Assembly: GCA_964236695.1 (NCBI GenBank)
Contig: CAXSFU010000129.1
Coordinates: forward strand, 1-5,624
From: CAXSEF01 sp964236695
Lineage (GTDB): Bacteria > Pseudomonadota > Alphaproteobacteria > Acetobacterales > Acetobacteraceae
Direction of reading: 5' to 3'
Length of the DNA: 5,624 bases
Shown here in pieces: positions 5,495 to 5,624 of the stretch. The position numbers and the translations under genes were made by a program. Below the pieces are notes generated by a model. That model was not told the origin of the DNA. It was given only the letters and a program-made list of their open reading frames with translations, and searched no databases. Within the stretch, counting starts at the first letter, position 1. Every line of letters starts with the position of its first letter.

Positions 5495-5624
5495 ACGGAA
5501 GAGCGGAGTCTAAGTCCTTTGGAGACTGATGTCTACTTACGACCACGCTCACCAATGTGCTGTAGGTAACAGTCAGATTATGTCGGAAAACATGTCGCCG
5601 ACCGAAGGTGGATATCAGATATCA
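5452..5624. other. Low-GC segment at the right edge, composition break
   Basis: From about 5452 to the end the sequence falls to about 46% GC (76 of 164 bases from 5461), against roughly 70-78% to its left. The change is abrupt and lies inside the helicase frame, at about codon 15. The segment holds the atypical helicase start, the short divergent frame from 5529, an ATGTCG direct repeat (5580 and 5592, 12-bp period), a GTCGG/CCGAC dyad around the second copy, and a tandem GATATCA at 5611-5624. It may be an A/T-rich promoter region, or the end of an inserted or foreign element. I recognise no specific element in it. Confidence 0.6.
5529..5624 (+). CDS. Possible 5' end of a hypothetical gene, running off the window
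   Basis: An ATG at 5529 opens a frame that stays open to the last base (32 codons), beginning MSTYDHAHQCAVGNSQ. It is the first ATG after an in-frame TAA at 5511. GGAG at 5521-5524 lies 4 nt upstream, an acceptable though close ribosome site. Alternative starts in the same frame are at Met18 and Met22. The reading is hydrophilic with no recognisable motif. A frame of 32 codons at 46% GC can be open by chance, so this is a candidate only. If real, it is divergent from the helicase with a very short gap (34 bp). Confidence 0.35.
   Translation, partial: MSTYDHAHQCAVGNSQIMSENMSPTEGGYQIS

Noticed and set aside
3456..5555. A second long minus-strand frame overlapping the helicase in another frame, with a longer low-GC leader
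   Set aside because: Over the helicase it is Gly/Arg/Ala-rich with no motifs. The helicase motifs are all in the frame ending at 3449. The leader is open by chance, though it could matter if a frameshift lay near 5452.
5520..5582. Minus-strand promoter for the helicase (TTGGTG at about 5551-5556, or CATAAT at 5577-5582)
   Set aside because: TTGGTG has no convincing -10 at 16-18 bp, and CATAAT has no convincing -35. Neither is strong enough to list.
1..5624. A composite transposon bounded by matching repeats at the two low-GC edges
   Set aside because: No inverted or direct copy of the left-edge terminal sequence is found at the right edge. The shared GATATC hexamer alone is too short to count.

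Overview
The window is about 5.6 kb of mostly very GC-rich bacterial DNA (one line in the middle, 3961-4020, counts 47 G/C in 60) with strong GC3 codon use. Both edges drop to about 46-47% GC. The stacked CCAAAGG/CCTTTGG and CCAGGG/CCCTGG hairpins at 65-108 resemble intergenic elements I associate with Acetobacteraceae (Roseomonas/Acidiphilium-like Alphaproteobacteria). That placement is from memory and is tentative.

Layout. Positions 1-27 may be the 3' end of a plus-strand gene. A palindromic, terminator-like stretch follows (65-139). Next is a two-gene minus-strand operon: an MFS permease of the anion:cation symporter type (2322 down to 1018), then a class II aldolase/adducin-family protein (964 down to 149). 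A LysR-type regulator is divergent from this operon (2435-3388, plus strand). The 112-bp space between regulator and permease holds a TTGACA element and several short inverted repeats that could be operators. Convergent with the regulator, and only 60 bp from its stop, is a large minus-strand superfamily 2 DEAD/DEAH-box helicase (3449-5494). At the right edge the GC content falls abruptly near 5452, inside the helicase reading frame. A short plus-strand frame opens at 5529 and runs off the window.

How the genes fit together. The LysR regulator, permease and aldolase form a classic small catabolic cassette. The regulator probably senses an organic acid and controls import through the permease. 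The aldolase-fold enzyme then acts on the imported compound or a product of it. The substrate cannot be read from sequence. The helicase looks unrelated to this cassette. It has intact ATPase motifs and a C-terminal extension of unknown role. Its N-terminus has no ATG or GTG start and its first ~14 codons are atypical, which suggests a rearrangement or a foreign junction at its 5' end. I found no CRISPR array, tRNA or rRNA, and no complete mobile element.
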